Source: Dehalococcoidia bacterium (GTDB lineage Bacteria; Chloroflexota; Dehalococcoidia; Lucifugimonadales; SHYT01). From it: a DNA stretch of 64,000 nt. Position numbers and translations under genes: made by a program. The notes under the pieces are model-generated. The model had not been told where the DNA came from and searched no databases. It saw only the letters and a list, made by a program, of their open reading frames with translations. The DNA lies in assembly GCA_009693055.1 (NCBI GenBank), contig SHYA01000001.1:62001-126000 (forward strand), in the 5' to 3' direction. Each line of letters starts with the position of its first letter. Positions within the stretch are counted from its first letter, which is position 1. Below are positions 49,951 to 57,954 of the stretch, one piece after another.

Positions 49951-50742
49951 CTATCGCTCCTCGTTCGCAAGCGCCCGTTTTGCCTGCTGCCAGAGCGCTT
50001 CCTTCTGCGCCATCGCCAGCTTGGTGAACGTCGTCCCCTGCTCAAGCGCGGCCTGCTCCATGTGTCGGAACCTGCGGCCAAAGCGCCGCGATGCTCCGCG
50101 CAGCGCGCTCTCCGCGTCCAGCTCCATCCACCGCGCCACGTTCACCATCGTGAACAGCACGTCCCCCATCTCCCGTTCTCGCTCCGCCGGGGTCGCCGCG
50201 CGCGCCAGCTCCTGGAGTTCCTCCGCAACCTTGGCCGCCACGTCCTGAAACGAGTCCCACTCAAACCCGGCGCGCACCGCCCGCTGCGAGACCGCCTGGG
50301 CCTCCGCCAGTGCGGGCGTGGCACTGGCCACGCCATCCAGCAGCGACTTCCGCCCGCCTCGCTCCTGCTCCTTGATCGCCTCCCACTGCTCCTCCACCGC
50401 CCTGGGCGACTCGGCGGTCGCCGTCCCAAAGACGTGCGGATGGCGCCGCACCAGCTTCTCGTTGATGTGCCGGAACACGGCCTCGTACGTGAACTCACCG
50501 CGCTCCTCGGCGATCTGGCAGTGGAACGCCACCTGGAGAAGCAGGTCGCCCAACTCCTCGGCAAGTGCCTCGTGCTCTCCTTGATCCAACGCCTCCAGCG
50601 TCTCGTAGCACTCCTCCAGCAGCGTTCTCCGCAAGGAGGCGTGCGTCTGCTCCCTGTCCCACGGGCATCCCTGCGGCCCACGCAGGTGCCTTAGGGTGTT
50701 CCTGAGCGCCTCAAACGTGCCGAGGTCCTGCTGCTCTGTCAT
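49951..50742 (-). CDS. mazG: nucleoside triphosphate pyrophosphohydrolase MazG
   Basis: 263 residues from ATG 50742 (MTEQQDL). Two MazG repeats. The first shows CPWDREQTHASLRRTLLEECYE and EELGDLLLQVAFH, with the E-x-x-E and E-x-x-D metal sites. The second, near KVAEELQELARA and EREMGDVLFTMVNVARW, is similar. It hydrolyses (d)NTPs and is thought to clean aberrant nucleotides; in some bacteria it lowers ppGpp under starvation. It is divergent from the membrane gene at 50821. Confidence 0.95.
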   Translation of the reverse strand: MTEQQDLGTFEALRNTLRHLRGPQGCPWDREQTHASLRRTLLEECYETLEALDQGEHEALAEELGDLLLQVAFHCQIAEERGEFTYEAVFRHINEKLVRRHPHVFGTATAESPRAVEEQWEAIKEQERGGRKSLLDGVASATPALAEAQAVSQRAVRAGFEWDSFQDVAAKVAEELQELARAATPAEREREMGDVLFTMVNVARWMELDAESALRGASRRFGRRFRHMEQAALEQGTTFTKLAMAQKEALWQQAKRALANEER

Positions 50743-50820
50743 GGTGTCCCCGTCCTTTGCCATCTTCGCCGCCTTTACCGATTGCCTGCATCATACGCTT
50801 GCCCGATACTGGAGGCTATG

Positions 50821-51570
50821 ATGCTGCTCTTGCGCGCCCGCACAGCCGTAGCCAGCCCTGGGATCCAGCGGCTGGGACCCGTGCTCACCGCCGTCTTTAT
50901 CGTGTGCGTCCCCGTCTTTCTGGTCGCGAGCAATGTGCTCTGGACGTTCAACTCCCCGCGCATCTACACGTACGGGTTCCAGAAGTACGACATCAGCGCC
51001 AAGATGTCCATCCCTCCGGACGAGTTGGAGCGCATCGCGGCCGAGCTCCGCGCGTACTTCAAGAGCGGCGAGCAGCTTTCGGACATCCGCTACCTTGGCC
51101 AGCCGTTCTTCAACGAGCGCGAGGTGGTCCACCTCAAAGACGTGAAGGGGCTCCTGCAGGGAGTCAACGCCCTTCGGTGGGCAACGCTCGGCTACCTGCT
51201 CGCCTTCATTGCGGGGTGCCTGGCCCTCCGGCGACTTGCCGCGGGCCGCGCCCTCGCGCGTGCCGCCGTCTGGGGAGGCGGCCTCACTCTGGGCCTCGTC
51301 GCCCTCGCCGGGATCGCGTTCCTGATCGACTTCTCCGCCCTGTTTGACCTGTTCCACCGGCTCAGCTTCGACAACGACTTCTGGCAGCTCGACCCCTCGC
51401 GGGACAACCTGCTGCGCCTGTTCCCTGAGGAGTTCTGGGCGGACGCGGCGATCTTCCTCGTGCTGGCCACCGTTGTGGAAGCCGCGCTCCTCCTCGTGGC
51501 CGACGTCCTGGCACTGCGGTTCCTCTTCAGGAGTGTGCCCGAGCAGCCAGCGGAGAGCGCTACGGAGTAG
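50821..51570 (+). CDS. DUF1461/TIGR01906-type integral membrane protein
   Basis: 249 residues. I chose ATG 50821 (GGAGG five bases upstream). TM helix 1 is VLTAVFIVCVPVFLVASNVL. A long extracytoplasmic loop follows with YTYGFQKYDISAKM and FNEREVVHLKDVKGLLQG, typical of DUF1461, then three more helices, the last being DAAIFLVLATVVEAALLLVADVL. The function is unknown. The M48 protease gene begins 3 bases after its stop, so the two are coupled. Confidence 0.87.
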   Translation: MLLLRARTAVASPGIQRLGPVLTAVFIVCVPVFLVASNVLWTFNSPRIYTYGFQKYDISAKMSIPPDELERIAAELRAYFKSGEQLSDIRYLGQPFFNEREVVHLKDVKGLLQGVNALRWATLGYLLAFIAGCLALRRLAAGRALARAAVWGGGLTLGLVALAGIAFLIDFSALFDLFHRLSFDNDFWQLDPSRDNLLRLFPEEFWADAAIFLVLATVVEAALLLVADVLALRFLFRSVPEQPAESATE

Positions 51571-51573
51571 GTC

Positions 51574-52896
51574 GTGGGCCAATACGCACGGTTGCCTGGT
51601 CTGCTCTTTTCAGCCGTCACACTCTTGGCCGTCCTGCTCGGCCTGGCCTTCTTCCTGACTGTAGGCCCGCAGACGCGCGACGTCATTCGCGAGCACCGCG
51701 CGACGCTCGTCACCGACGACGGCCTGAGCCGGATGCCCCCGGCGTCCCTCATTGACCTGCAAAACGACCCGTGGGTCCACGCCGCAAAGACCCGCTTCGC
51801 GGTGCGTTACGTCAACCTGCTCTTCACCGTCCTGGCCACGGCCGGCGTGCTGTTGGCGCTGGTTCTCAGCGGGTACAGCGCGCGTCTCCGCACCCTCTGT
51901 GAGCAGCTCACGCGCCCCAGGACCGTCCGCCTTCTGCTCTTTCTCCTCACCATGACGGTCCTCATCCAACTCCTGCTCCTGCCGCTCGCCTTCCTCAGCT
52001 CGTTCTACCTCCCGTTCCTCTTCGGGACCTCCACCATCACCGGAGGGCTGTGGCTCCAGGACTTTGCGCTTGACCTCGCCGTGACCCTGCTCCTTCAGCT
52101 CCCCGTGTTCCTGGTGCTGTACTGGCTCATGGCCCGTTTCACTCGCACGTGGTGGGCGTGGATGACCGCACTGGCGGTGCCGTTCTTCATCGTCGTGGTG
52201 TACCTGTGGCCGCTCGCGGTTGAGCCGCTCTTTAACAGCTACACGCTGGTGGACGACCCGGCAATCCGGGGTCGCATTGAGAGGCTGGCTGAACGGGCCG
52301 GCGTGTCGGTGGAGGACGTCTCCCGCGTAGACCTCAGCCGCCGGACGCTCGCCGGGAACGCCTACGTCTCCGGCTTAGGACCCAGCAAGCGGATCGCCAT
52401 CGGAGACACGCTGCTCGAGCACTACACGCCGGACGAGGTCGCGTTCGTCGTCGCGCACGAGCTCGGGCACTCCGCAGAGGCCCACCTGTGGTGGGCTGTG
52501 GGAGGGCAGGCCGCTGTCGCCTTCGCCGTTTTCCTCGGCACGTGGCTGCTGCTGCGCTGGTACGCCGGGAGACCCGGCCCGCGGCACGGCATCACCAGGT
52601 CGTCGGACGTCGCCACGTACCCGCTCATCGTCCTGGTGCTGTTCCTGTCCCCCATCGTGCTCGGACCGGCGTTCAACAGCGCCAGCCGCTACCTTGAGCA
52701 CCGGGCGGACGCGTACGCGCTGCGCCTCACCGGCGACCCGGAGGCGGGCATCGCGAGCTTCAAGAAGCTAGCATACCAGGGGCTGAGCGTGGCGGACCCG
52801 CCCGAGGTGCTCAAGGTCTGGTTCTCCACACACCCGTCCATCAAAGAGCGGATCGGGTTCTTGCAGGAGGCGCTTGCGGAGCAGAAGCCGCGCTGA
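51574..52896 (+). CDS. M48-family membrane metalloprotease (CAAX protease/Ste24-like)
   Basis: 440 residues, GTG start. At least six TM helices; the zinc motif HELGHSAEAH near residue 292 and a later Glu in RYLEHRADAYALRLTG (third ligand). The long N-terminal membrane part with five hydrophobic segments and the FNSY region (VEPLFNSYTLVDDP) are Ste24-like, not HtpX-like. Such proteases act on membrane or prenylated proteins and in membrane quality control. Coupled to the DUF1461 gene upstream. Confidence 0.93.
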   Translation: MGQYARLPGLLFSAVTLLAVLLGLAFFLTVGPQTRDVIREHRATLVTDDGLSRMPPASLIDLQNDPWVHAAKTRFAVRYVNLLFTVLATAGVLLALVLSGYSARLRTLCEQLTRPRTVRLLLFLLTMTVLIQLLLLPLAFLSSFYLPFLFGTSTITGGLWLQDFALDLAVTLLLQLPVFLVLYWLMARFTRTWWAWMTALAVPFFIVVVYLWPLAVEPLFNSYTLVDDPAIRGRIERLAERAGVSVEDVSRVDLSRRTLAGNAYVSGLGPSKRIAIGDTLLEHYTPDEVAFVVAHELGHSAEAHLWWAVGGQAAVAFAVFLGTWLLLRWYAGRPGPRHGITRSSDVATYPLIVLVLFLSPIVLGPAFNSASRYLEHRADAYALRLTGDPEAGIASFKKLAYQGLSVADPPEVLKVWFSTHPSIKERIGFLQEALAEQKPR

Positions 52897-52918
52897 GCGC
52901 CCCTCTCGGGTACGGAAG

Positions 52919-53944
52919 CTACCGTTTGTGGCCCACGACCAGGTCCCGGTTGCCCCGCAGCACGCGCGTGGACACCCCTTGAAAGCCGGCGGACTCCATC
53001 CATGTCTTGTACTCGGAAGCGCTGCGCTCCTCGCCGCCCGTGGAGACGAGCAGGTGCAAGTCCATGAGCGTCGTCTGCATCGGCCCCGCCTTGTCTTCGT
53101 CCAGCAACTTCTCGCAGAGGAGCAGCACGCCGCCCGGGCGGAGCGCCTCGTAGCAGTTCTTCAGAACGGCGCGCGCCTCCGTGGCCGGCCAGTCGTGAAG
53201 CACCCAGCCCAGCGCAATGGCGTCGGCGTCGCTGGGCAGCCTCTTGGTGTCAAAGAAGTCGCCGGGGCGCACCTGCACCCGGTCCTTCATCCCGTGCCGC
53301 TCCACGAAGTCCTGCGTGATGGGACACACCGCCGGCAGCTCCAACACGATGCCCTTCAAGTTGGGGTAGCGCTTCACCGCGGCGATGCAGAGCGCCCCTG
53401 AGCCGCCGCCCACGTCCATCAGCGTGTGGTACGGCGTCAGGTCAAACGCATCCACTAGCTCTTCGGCGGCGGGCATCGTCAAGTTGTGCATCCCTTGCAC
53501 GAACGCGCGGAGCCGCTGCGGGTCGGCGGAGATCGCCTGGAAAATGTCGAACCCCGGCCCAAAGACCTGCCGCACGCGCGGGCTGTTCTCCCGCACGGCG
53601 TCCGGCAGGTTCTCCCAGAGCCTCCAGTGCAGATGCGCGAGGTGCTCCACCTGGCCGCCCACAAACTCGGGCTTCCCCTCCACCAGGAACGTCTCCGCCT
53701 CTGGGGTGTTGGAGAAACGCCCGCCTTTCTTCTCCAGGAGCGTCAACGAAACGAGGGCGTTCATCAGCCGCTCCAGCGCCTTGGGGTTGAGCTTGAGGCG
53801 ATAGGCGAGCACCTCCGCGCTGGCGGGCCCGCGCGAGAGCTCTTTGAACACGCCCAACTCCACGCCGGTGAACAGGGCCTTGGAGGCCCAGAACCCGGTC
53901 ATGACCCCTTGGATGCGGTCAGGGGAGGGGGGTGTGGTGGTCAT
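52919..53944 (-). CDS. O-methyltransferase family 2 protein
   Basis: 341 residues. An N-terminal dimerisation winged helix (FWASKALFTGVELGVFKELS, LKLNPKALERLMNALVSLTLL) and a SAM-binding core (MDVGGGSGALCIAAVKRYP, LPAVCPITQDFVERHGM, GDFFDTKRLP, LGWVLHDWPATEARAVLKN). This is the plant COMT/acetylserotonin methyltransferase-like layout. The substrate is unknown; the TGGEERSASEYKTWMESAGF end is family-typical. Convergent with the M48 gene, 22 bases apart. Confidence 0.92.
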   Translation of the reverse strand: MTTTPPSPDRIQGVMTGFWASKALFTGVELGVFKELSRGPASAEVLAYRLKLNPKALERLMNALVSLTLLEKKGGRFSNTPEAETFLVEGKPEFVGGQVEHLAHLHWRLWENLPDAVRENSPRVRQVFGPGFDIFQAISADPQRLRAFVQGMHNLTMPAAEELVDAFDLTPYHTLMDVGGGSGALCIAAVKRYPNLKGIVLELPAVCPITQDFVERHGMKDRVQVRPGDFFDTKRLPSDADAIALGWVLHDWPATEARAVLKNCYEALRPGGVLLLCEKLLDEDKAGPMQTTLMDLHLLVSTGGEERSASEYKTWMESAGFQGVSTRVLRGNRDLVVGHKR

Positions 53945-53973
53945 GCGCTACCTTGTTACAGTATCCGGCTTCG

Positions 53974-54189
53974 TTATACTGACAGGCGTTCAAAGGTGAA
54001 GCTCGCAAGCTGTTCTTTGGAGTAGCGCTCCCTGGCGTCCAGAATCTCCAGCTTCAGGATGCTTCCCGCCTTGTCTATGTCAGCGATGATACCAGGCGAG
54101 AGCCCTTTGCTGGTGTGGCGTCGCTCCTTGACCTGAGCACACAGGTACACCTCAAGAATGTCCACAGAAGCATCGTACACAATTCGCAT
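53974..54189 (-). CDS. DUF2283 small protein
   Basis: 71 residues from ATG 54189 (MRIVYDASVDILEVYL), a position that matches the family start; an earlier start at 54222 adds 11 residues. Ends with GIIADIDKAGSILKLEILDAR, the DUF2283 pattern (M.I.YD...D.LYI...G...D.D..G.IVGIEILDAS). These are small beta-rich proteins commonly near toxin-antitoxin genes, as here. The function is unknown. Confidence 0.85.
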   Translation of the reverse strand: MRIVYDASVDILEVYLCAQVKERRHTSKGLSPGIIADIDKAGSILKLEILDARERYSKEQLASFTFERLSV

Positions 54190-54325
54190 CGTTGGTCCCT
54201 TGTGCTGTAGGTGAACTCCCAAGCACGGATTCTTCGCTGCGCTCAGAATGACAGTTTAGCCGAGTTTCGCATTCCCGTCCGGCTCCGCGCTCTCCGCCGG
54301 CAGCGCCTGCCAGTCGAGTGTGGGC

Positions 54326-54550
54326 CTACGCCGCTACTTCCACGATACTTGACTGCTCAACAGGAATCGGCACGCCGTCTTCCCGCATGGATTGGATGTG
54401 GAGCGCAATCGCTTCCTTGATGTTGCGCAGCGCCTTTTGCTTCGTCTTCCCCTGGGACACACAGCCGACCAGTGCAGGCACTTCCACCCAGTATCCTTTG
54501 TACCCTTCATCGCGATGGAGAACGACGGTATAGGTGCGACGAACAGCCAT
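54326..54550 (-). CDS. hicB: HicB-type antitoxin
   Basis: 74 residues from ATG 54550. HicB-like partial RNase H fold: YTVVLHRDEGYKGYWVEVPALVGCVSQGKT, then KALRNIKEAIALHIQSMREDG, a typical HicB pattern. It has no C-terminal HTH/RHH DNA-binding extension, so it is the short form. It follows hicA; a one-base correction in hicA would make its TGA overlap this ATG exactly, the expected coupling. Confidence 0.9.
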   Translation of the reverse strand: MAVRRTYTVVLHRDEGYKGYWVEVPALVGCVSQGKTKQKALRNIKEAIALHIQSMREDGVPIPVEQSSIVEVAA

Positions 54551-54592
54551 CACAACCTCCGTAGCGCCTTGAGGAATTCCTCTTCATCAATG

Positions 54593-54787
54593 TTAGTTTT
54601 TGAGCTCGTGTTGGAGTAGCCCAACGCTGAGTTCATCGTGGAGCGGGATAGTTAGCCGCCCACTACCCGGTTTGACTACGTTCACATGGCTGCCTTTGCC
54701 GGCACGGCGACGGTAGCCCAGACGCTCAAGCGCACGGATGGCTTCTGCCCCGCTGATGCCGCGTAATCGCTTCCCGGAGCCGGGCAT
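54593..54787 (-). CDS. hicA: HicA-type toxin, C-terminally truncated by a frameshift
   Basis: 64 residues. HicA dsRBD-like fold: ISGAEAIRALERLGYRRRAGKGSH with the catalytic His in KGSHVNVVKPGSG, then LTIPLHDELSVGLLQHELKN. The frame stops at TAA right after a run of five A (plus-strand T5, 54597-54601). Skipping one A restores TNIDEEEFLKALRRL and a TGA that overlaps the hicB ATG by one base. HicA toxins cleave mRNA in a translation-independent manner. The catalytic part remains, so partial function cannot be excluded. Confidence 0.85.
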   Translation of the reverse strand: MPGSGKRLRGISGAEAIRALERLGYRRRAGKGSHVNVVKPGSGRLTIPLHDELSVGLLQHELKN

Positions 54788-54792
54788 TTGCC

Positions 54793-56844
54793 TTACCCTT
54801 GCGTTCCGTCCGGCTCCACGCTCTCCGCCAGCAGCTCCAGCAGGTCCTTCGCCTGGCGCTGGCCCTCCATCCCCTTCGCGGAGATGCCCTCCACCATCAT
54901 CTGGAGACAGAACGGACAGGACACGCCGACCGTTTGCGCCCCCGTCTCCAGGAAGTGCTCGGTGCGGACGTGGTTGATCCGCTTGCCGCCCTCCTCTTCA
55001 ATCCACATGTGGCCGCCGCCCGCGCCGCAGCAGAAGCCCCGTTCGCGGTTGCGCGGGGACATCTCCACCAGCTTGAGGCCGGGAATGGCACGGGCCACCG
55101 CCCTCGGCTCGTCGTAGATGCCGTTGTGGCGGCCCAGGTAGCAGGAGTCATGGTACGCCACCGTCGCCTCCACGGTGCGGAGCGGCTTCAGCCTGCCCGC
55201 CTTGATCAGCTCGTCCACGTACTGCGTGTAGTGGAGCACCTCGAATTCGCCGCCGAACTGCGGGTACTCGTTCCGCATCGTATTGAAGCAGTGCGGGCAG
55301 ATGGTCACGATGCGCTTAACCTTGTATCGCACAAGCGTCTCAATCGCCTGCTTGGCCATCGTCTGGAACAGGTACTCGTTCCCCATGCGGCGGGCCGGGT
55401 CGCCGGTGCACGTTTCCTCGTTCCCCAGGATGGCAAAGCGAACGCCCGCCGCCTTGAGCACCGCCGCCATAGCCCGGGGTATCGCCTGGCTCCGCTGCTC
55501 CAGCGCGCCCGTGCAGCCCACCCAGAACAGCACCTCCGGCGCCGGCTCCTCCGCGATCGTCTTTACGTCAAGCCCTTTCACCCAGTCCGTACGGGTGAAC
55601 GTGGTGCCGCGCCACGGGTGGCCGCGCTGCTCCATGCTTACCAGCGCGTTCTTCGCCGTCTCCGGCATCTTGGACTGCTCCATCACCAGGTAGCGGCGCA
55701 TGTCCACGATGGAATCGATGTGCTCCACCGTCACGGGGCACTCGCGCACACACGCGCCGCAGGTCACGCAGTCCCAGAGCATCTGCTCCGGCACCGCGCC
55801 GCCGATGAGCGGCTCCGAGGGCTGCTTGCCAGCGCGGATGTCCGCTGCGTTCTTCACCAGATAGGCCTTCACGTTCTCCACGACGTGCATTGGCGAGAGC
55901 GCCTTGCCGCTGATGTGCGCGGGACACACGTCGGTGCAGCGCCCGCAGACGGCGCACGCGAAGCCGTCCAGCAGCTCCTTCCGTGTCAGATCCTGCACGC
56001 GCCCCGCCCCGAAGTGCTCCGCCGTCTCAATATCGGGTATCGGGTCCAGCGTGCCGCTCGGCTGGAGCCGCCGCAGGTACGCGTTCAGCGGCGAGGCCAC
56101 CATGTGAATGTGCTTGGACAGGGGGATGTAGATGGCGAAGCTCAGGATGATCAGGTAGTGCGTCCACCAGAAGAGCCCGTGGAGCATGACCGCCGCGCCC
56201 CCGTCCACACCGGCGTCCCGGAAGGCCCTCCCTATGGACCCGCCGATGGGCGCGGCCGCGTGCGGTCCGCCGCCGCCGGATGCGACGTAGAACGCCTCCG
56301 CCAGCCAGCTTGAGACCATCAGCATCCCGATGAGGCCGACGATGAGGTACGCCTCAAGGTGGCGCGTCAGGTCAAAGCTCAGCCGGTGCGGCGTGAACAC
56401 CGCCCGCCGCGCGATCGCCCAGAGCACCGACGCGAGAATGGCCGACGCCGTAATGTTCAGGAACCACGTGAATACCTTGAGTCCCGCGTCGCTGAGGAGC
56501 TTTTCGGAGAAGGGGCCCCACACGGAGTCTCCGAAGATCAACAGCGCGTAGCCGGCCACCATGATGAGGAAGCCGTAAAAGATGGCGGCGTGCCCGATGC
56601 CCGCCGCGTCGCCCCAGCGCGCCGAGACGCTCTGGAGCACCTTGGTCTGCCCCAGCACGATGCGGACAGCCCCCAGCATGCGCTTCGCGCGGTCGCCTTT
56701 CCTAATGTGCGGGCGGCCCAGCGAGATGGGCAGAAACACGCGCCGGTAGAGCAGCCAGCCGTGGAGGCCGAACGCGACCACCGCTGCTGCGTAAACGACA
56801 ATCCAGACAGGGATGACCCCAAAGACATCGCCGGGCGGTACCAT
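54793..56844 (-). CDS. membrane iron-sulfur oxidoreductase (EtfD-like, heterodisulfide reductase-related)
   Basis: 683 residues from ATG 56844 (MVPPGDVFGVIPVWIVVY), which has AAGGAG upstream. The N-terminal ~290 residues hold about six TM helices of the NarI/b-type cytochrome-like kind. Next come two 4Fe-4S motifs, CAVCGRCTDVCP and CVTCGACVRECP, and two CCG (cysteine-rich) domains: CTGALEQ...ETCTGDPA...CPHCFNTM and DSCYLGRHN...GFCCGAGGG...CPFCLQMM. This layout matches the EtfD/Rv0338c type that passes electrons from electron-transfer flavoprotein to menaquinone in fatty-acid oxidation. No etfAB or acyl-CoA dehydrogenase gene is in the window, so the partner is inferred. Confidence 0.88.
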   Translation of the reverse strand: MVPPGDVFGVIPVWIVVYAAAVVAFGLHGWLLYRRVFLPISLGRPHIRKGDRAKRMLGAVRIVLGQTKVLQSVSARWGDAAGIGHAAIFYGFLIMVAGYALLIFGDSVWGPFSEKLLSDAGLKVFTWFLNITASAILASVLWAIARRAVFTPHRLSFDLTRHLEAYLIVGLIGMLMVSSWLAEAFYVASGGGGPHAAAPIGGSIGRAFRDAGVDGGAAVMLHGLFWWTHYLIILSFAIYIPLSKHIHMVASPLNAYLRRLQPSGTLDPIPDIETAEHFGAGRVQDLTRKELLDGFACAVCGRCTDVCPAHISGKALSPMHVVENVKAYLVKNAADIRAGKQPSEPLIGGAVPEQMLWDCVTCGACVRECPVTVEHIDSIVDMRRYLVMEQSKMPETAKNALVSMEQRGHPWRGTTFTRTDWVKGLDVKTIAEEPAPEVLFWVGCTGALEQRSQAIPRAMAAVLKAAGVRFAILGNEETCTGDPARRMGNEYLFQTMAKQAIETLVRYKVKRIVTICPHCFNTMRNEYPQFGGEFEVLHYTQYVDELIKAGRLKPLRTVEATVAYHDSCYLGRHNGIYDEPRAVARAIPGLKLVEMSPRNRERGFCCGAGGGHMWIEEEGGKRINHVRTEHFLETGAQTVGVSCPFCLQMMVEGISAKGMEGQRQAKDLLELLAESVEPDGTQG

Positions 56845-56940
56845 GCAGTACGGTCTCCTTCCCCCTTTAGGATGGGCGGGGGGGGAACGATGGTGCCATT
56901 GTACAATCTGTATCGGGGCGCGCAATAGAGGAGGCGAGCG

Positions 56941-57745
56941 ATGGCGATTTGGAGCCGCGGCGGAAGGATCGGCATCCTGGAGCTAAACGGCACACTGGGC
57001 GCGTCCGTACGGCCCGCCACGTACGTGCCGACGCTGCAAATGGTGGAGCGCAGCCGCCGGTTCTCCGGCCTGGTCCTGGACATTGACTCGCCGGGCGGGT
57101 CGGTCAGCGCCTCCGAGGAGCTGCACGCCGCCGTCGCCCGCGTGGCCGCGGTCAAGCCCACCGTGGCCTACTTCCATGGCACCGAGGCCTCCGGCGCCTA
57201 CTACGTCGCGGGCGCCGCGCACCGGATCGTCGCTATCCCGAGCGCGCTCGTCGGCTCCATCGGCGTCATCTACGTCCGCCCCCTGCTTACGGACCTGCTC
57301 AACAAGGTCGGCGTCTCGCCGGCGTGTACAAGAGCGGCCCGTACAAAGACATGGGCGCCTTCTGGCGGCCCTCCACACCCGAAGAAGACCAGCGCTTCCA
57401 GGGGCTGGTGGACGAGCTGTACGCCGGAATTCCCAGACGTGGTCGCCAAAGGGCCGCTGCATGAACGCCGCCCGCGTTCGCGAGCTGGCGACGGGCGAGC
57501 TGTTCACCGGACGCCGCGCCAAGGAGCTCGGCCTGGTGGACGAGCTGGGCGACCTGGAGAGCGTGCTGGAGCGGCTGACCACGGAGCTGCGCGTCCCACG
57601 GAGGCGGGTAACCTACCTGCGCCCGCGCCGCCCTTTCCTTCGACGGTTCGTCGGCGGCATGGCGGAGGATGCTGTCGTCGCCACGTTTCACGAGCTGGAC
57701 ACGAGGCTTTCGGCACGGGCGATGTACTCTCAGGAGCCGTGGTGA
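56941..57745 (+). pseudogene. SppA/S49-type signal peptide peptidase, broken by three frameshifts
   Basis: GGAGG precedes the ATG at 56941. The first frame gives IGILELNGTLGASVRP, GLVLDIDSPGGSVSASEEL, KPTVAYFHGTEASGAYYVA (catalytic Ser in ASGAYY) and LVGSIGVIYVRP, up to KVGVSP at about 57320. A second frame continues GVYKSGPYKDMGAFWRPSTP to DELYAG (about 57428). The first frame returns for FPDVVAKG, and a third frame supplies MNAARVRELATGELFTG with RRAKELGLVDELG. So three small shifts lie within about 140 bases. Every piece is well conserved, so either the decay is recent or the base calls here are poor. Confidence 0.85.
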
Positions 57746-57954
57746 CCAGGTCTGTCCTGAGCTAAGTAAGCGAAGGGCCTAGCGAGAAGGAGACGCCGTG
57801 GCACCACTTCTCTCTACGCTTTTGCCCCTTCCCCATACGATGGAGAGGGGGCCAGGGGGTGAGGTCTGTCACGCAGCACACAAAACAAGACCACTTCTCA
57901 ATCCGACTAGCTTGGGTGCCACCCCTTCAGTAGGTGGTCGGAGTTGTCCCCCAA
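57746..57954. repeat. repeat-bearing spacer between sppA remnant and dnaA
   Basis: Contains CTGTCCTGAGCTAAGTAAGCGAAGGGCC (about 57754-57780) and CCCCTTCCCCATACGATGGAGAGGGGG (about 57825-57850), both members of the dispersed repeat family. No gene. Confidence 0.65.
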
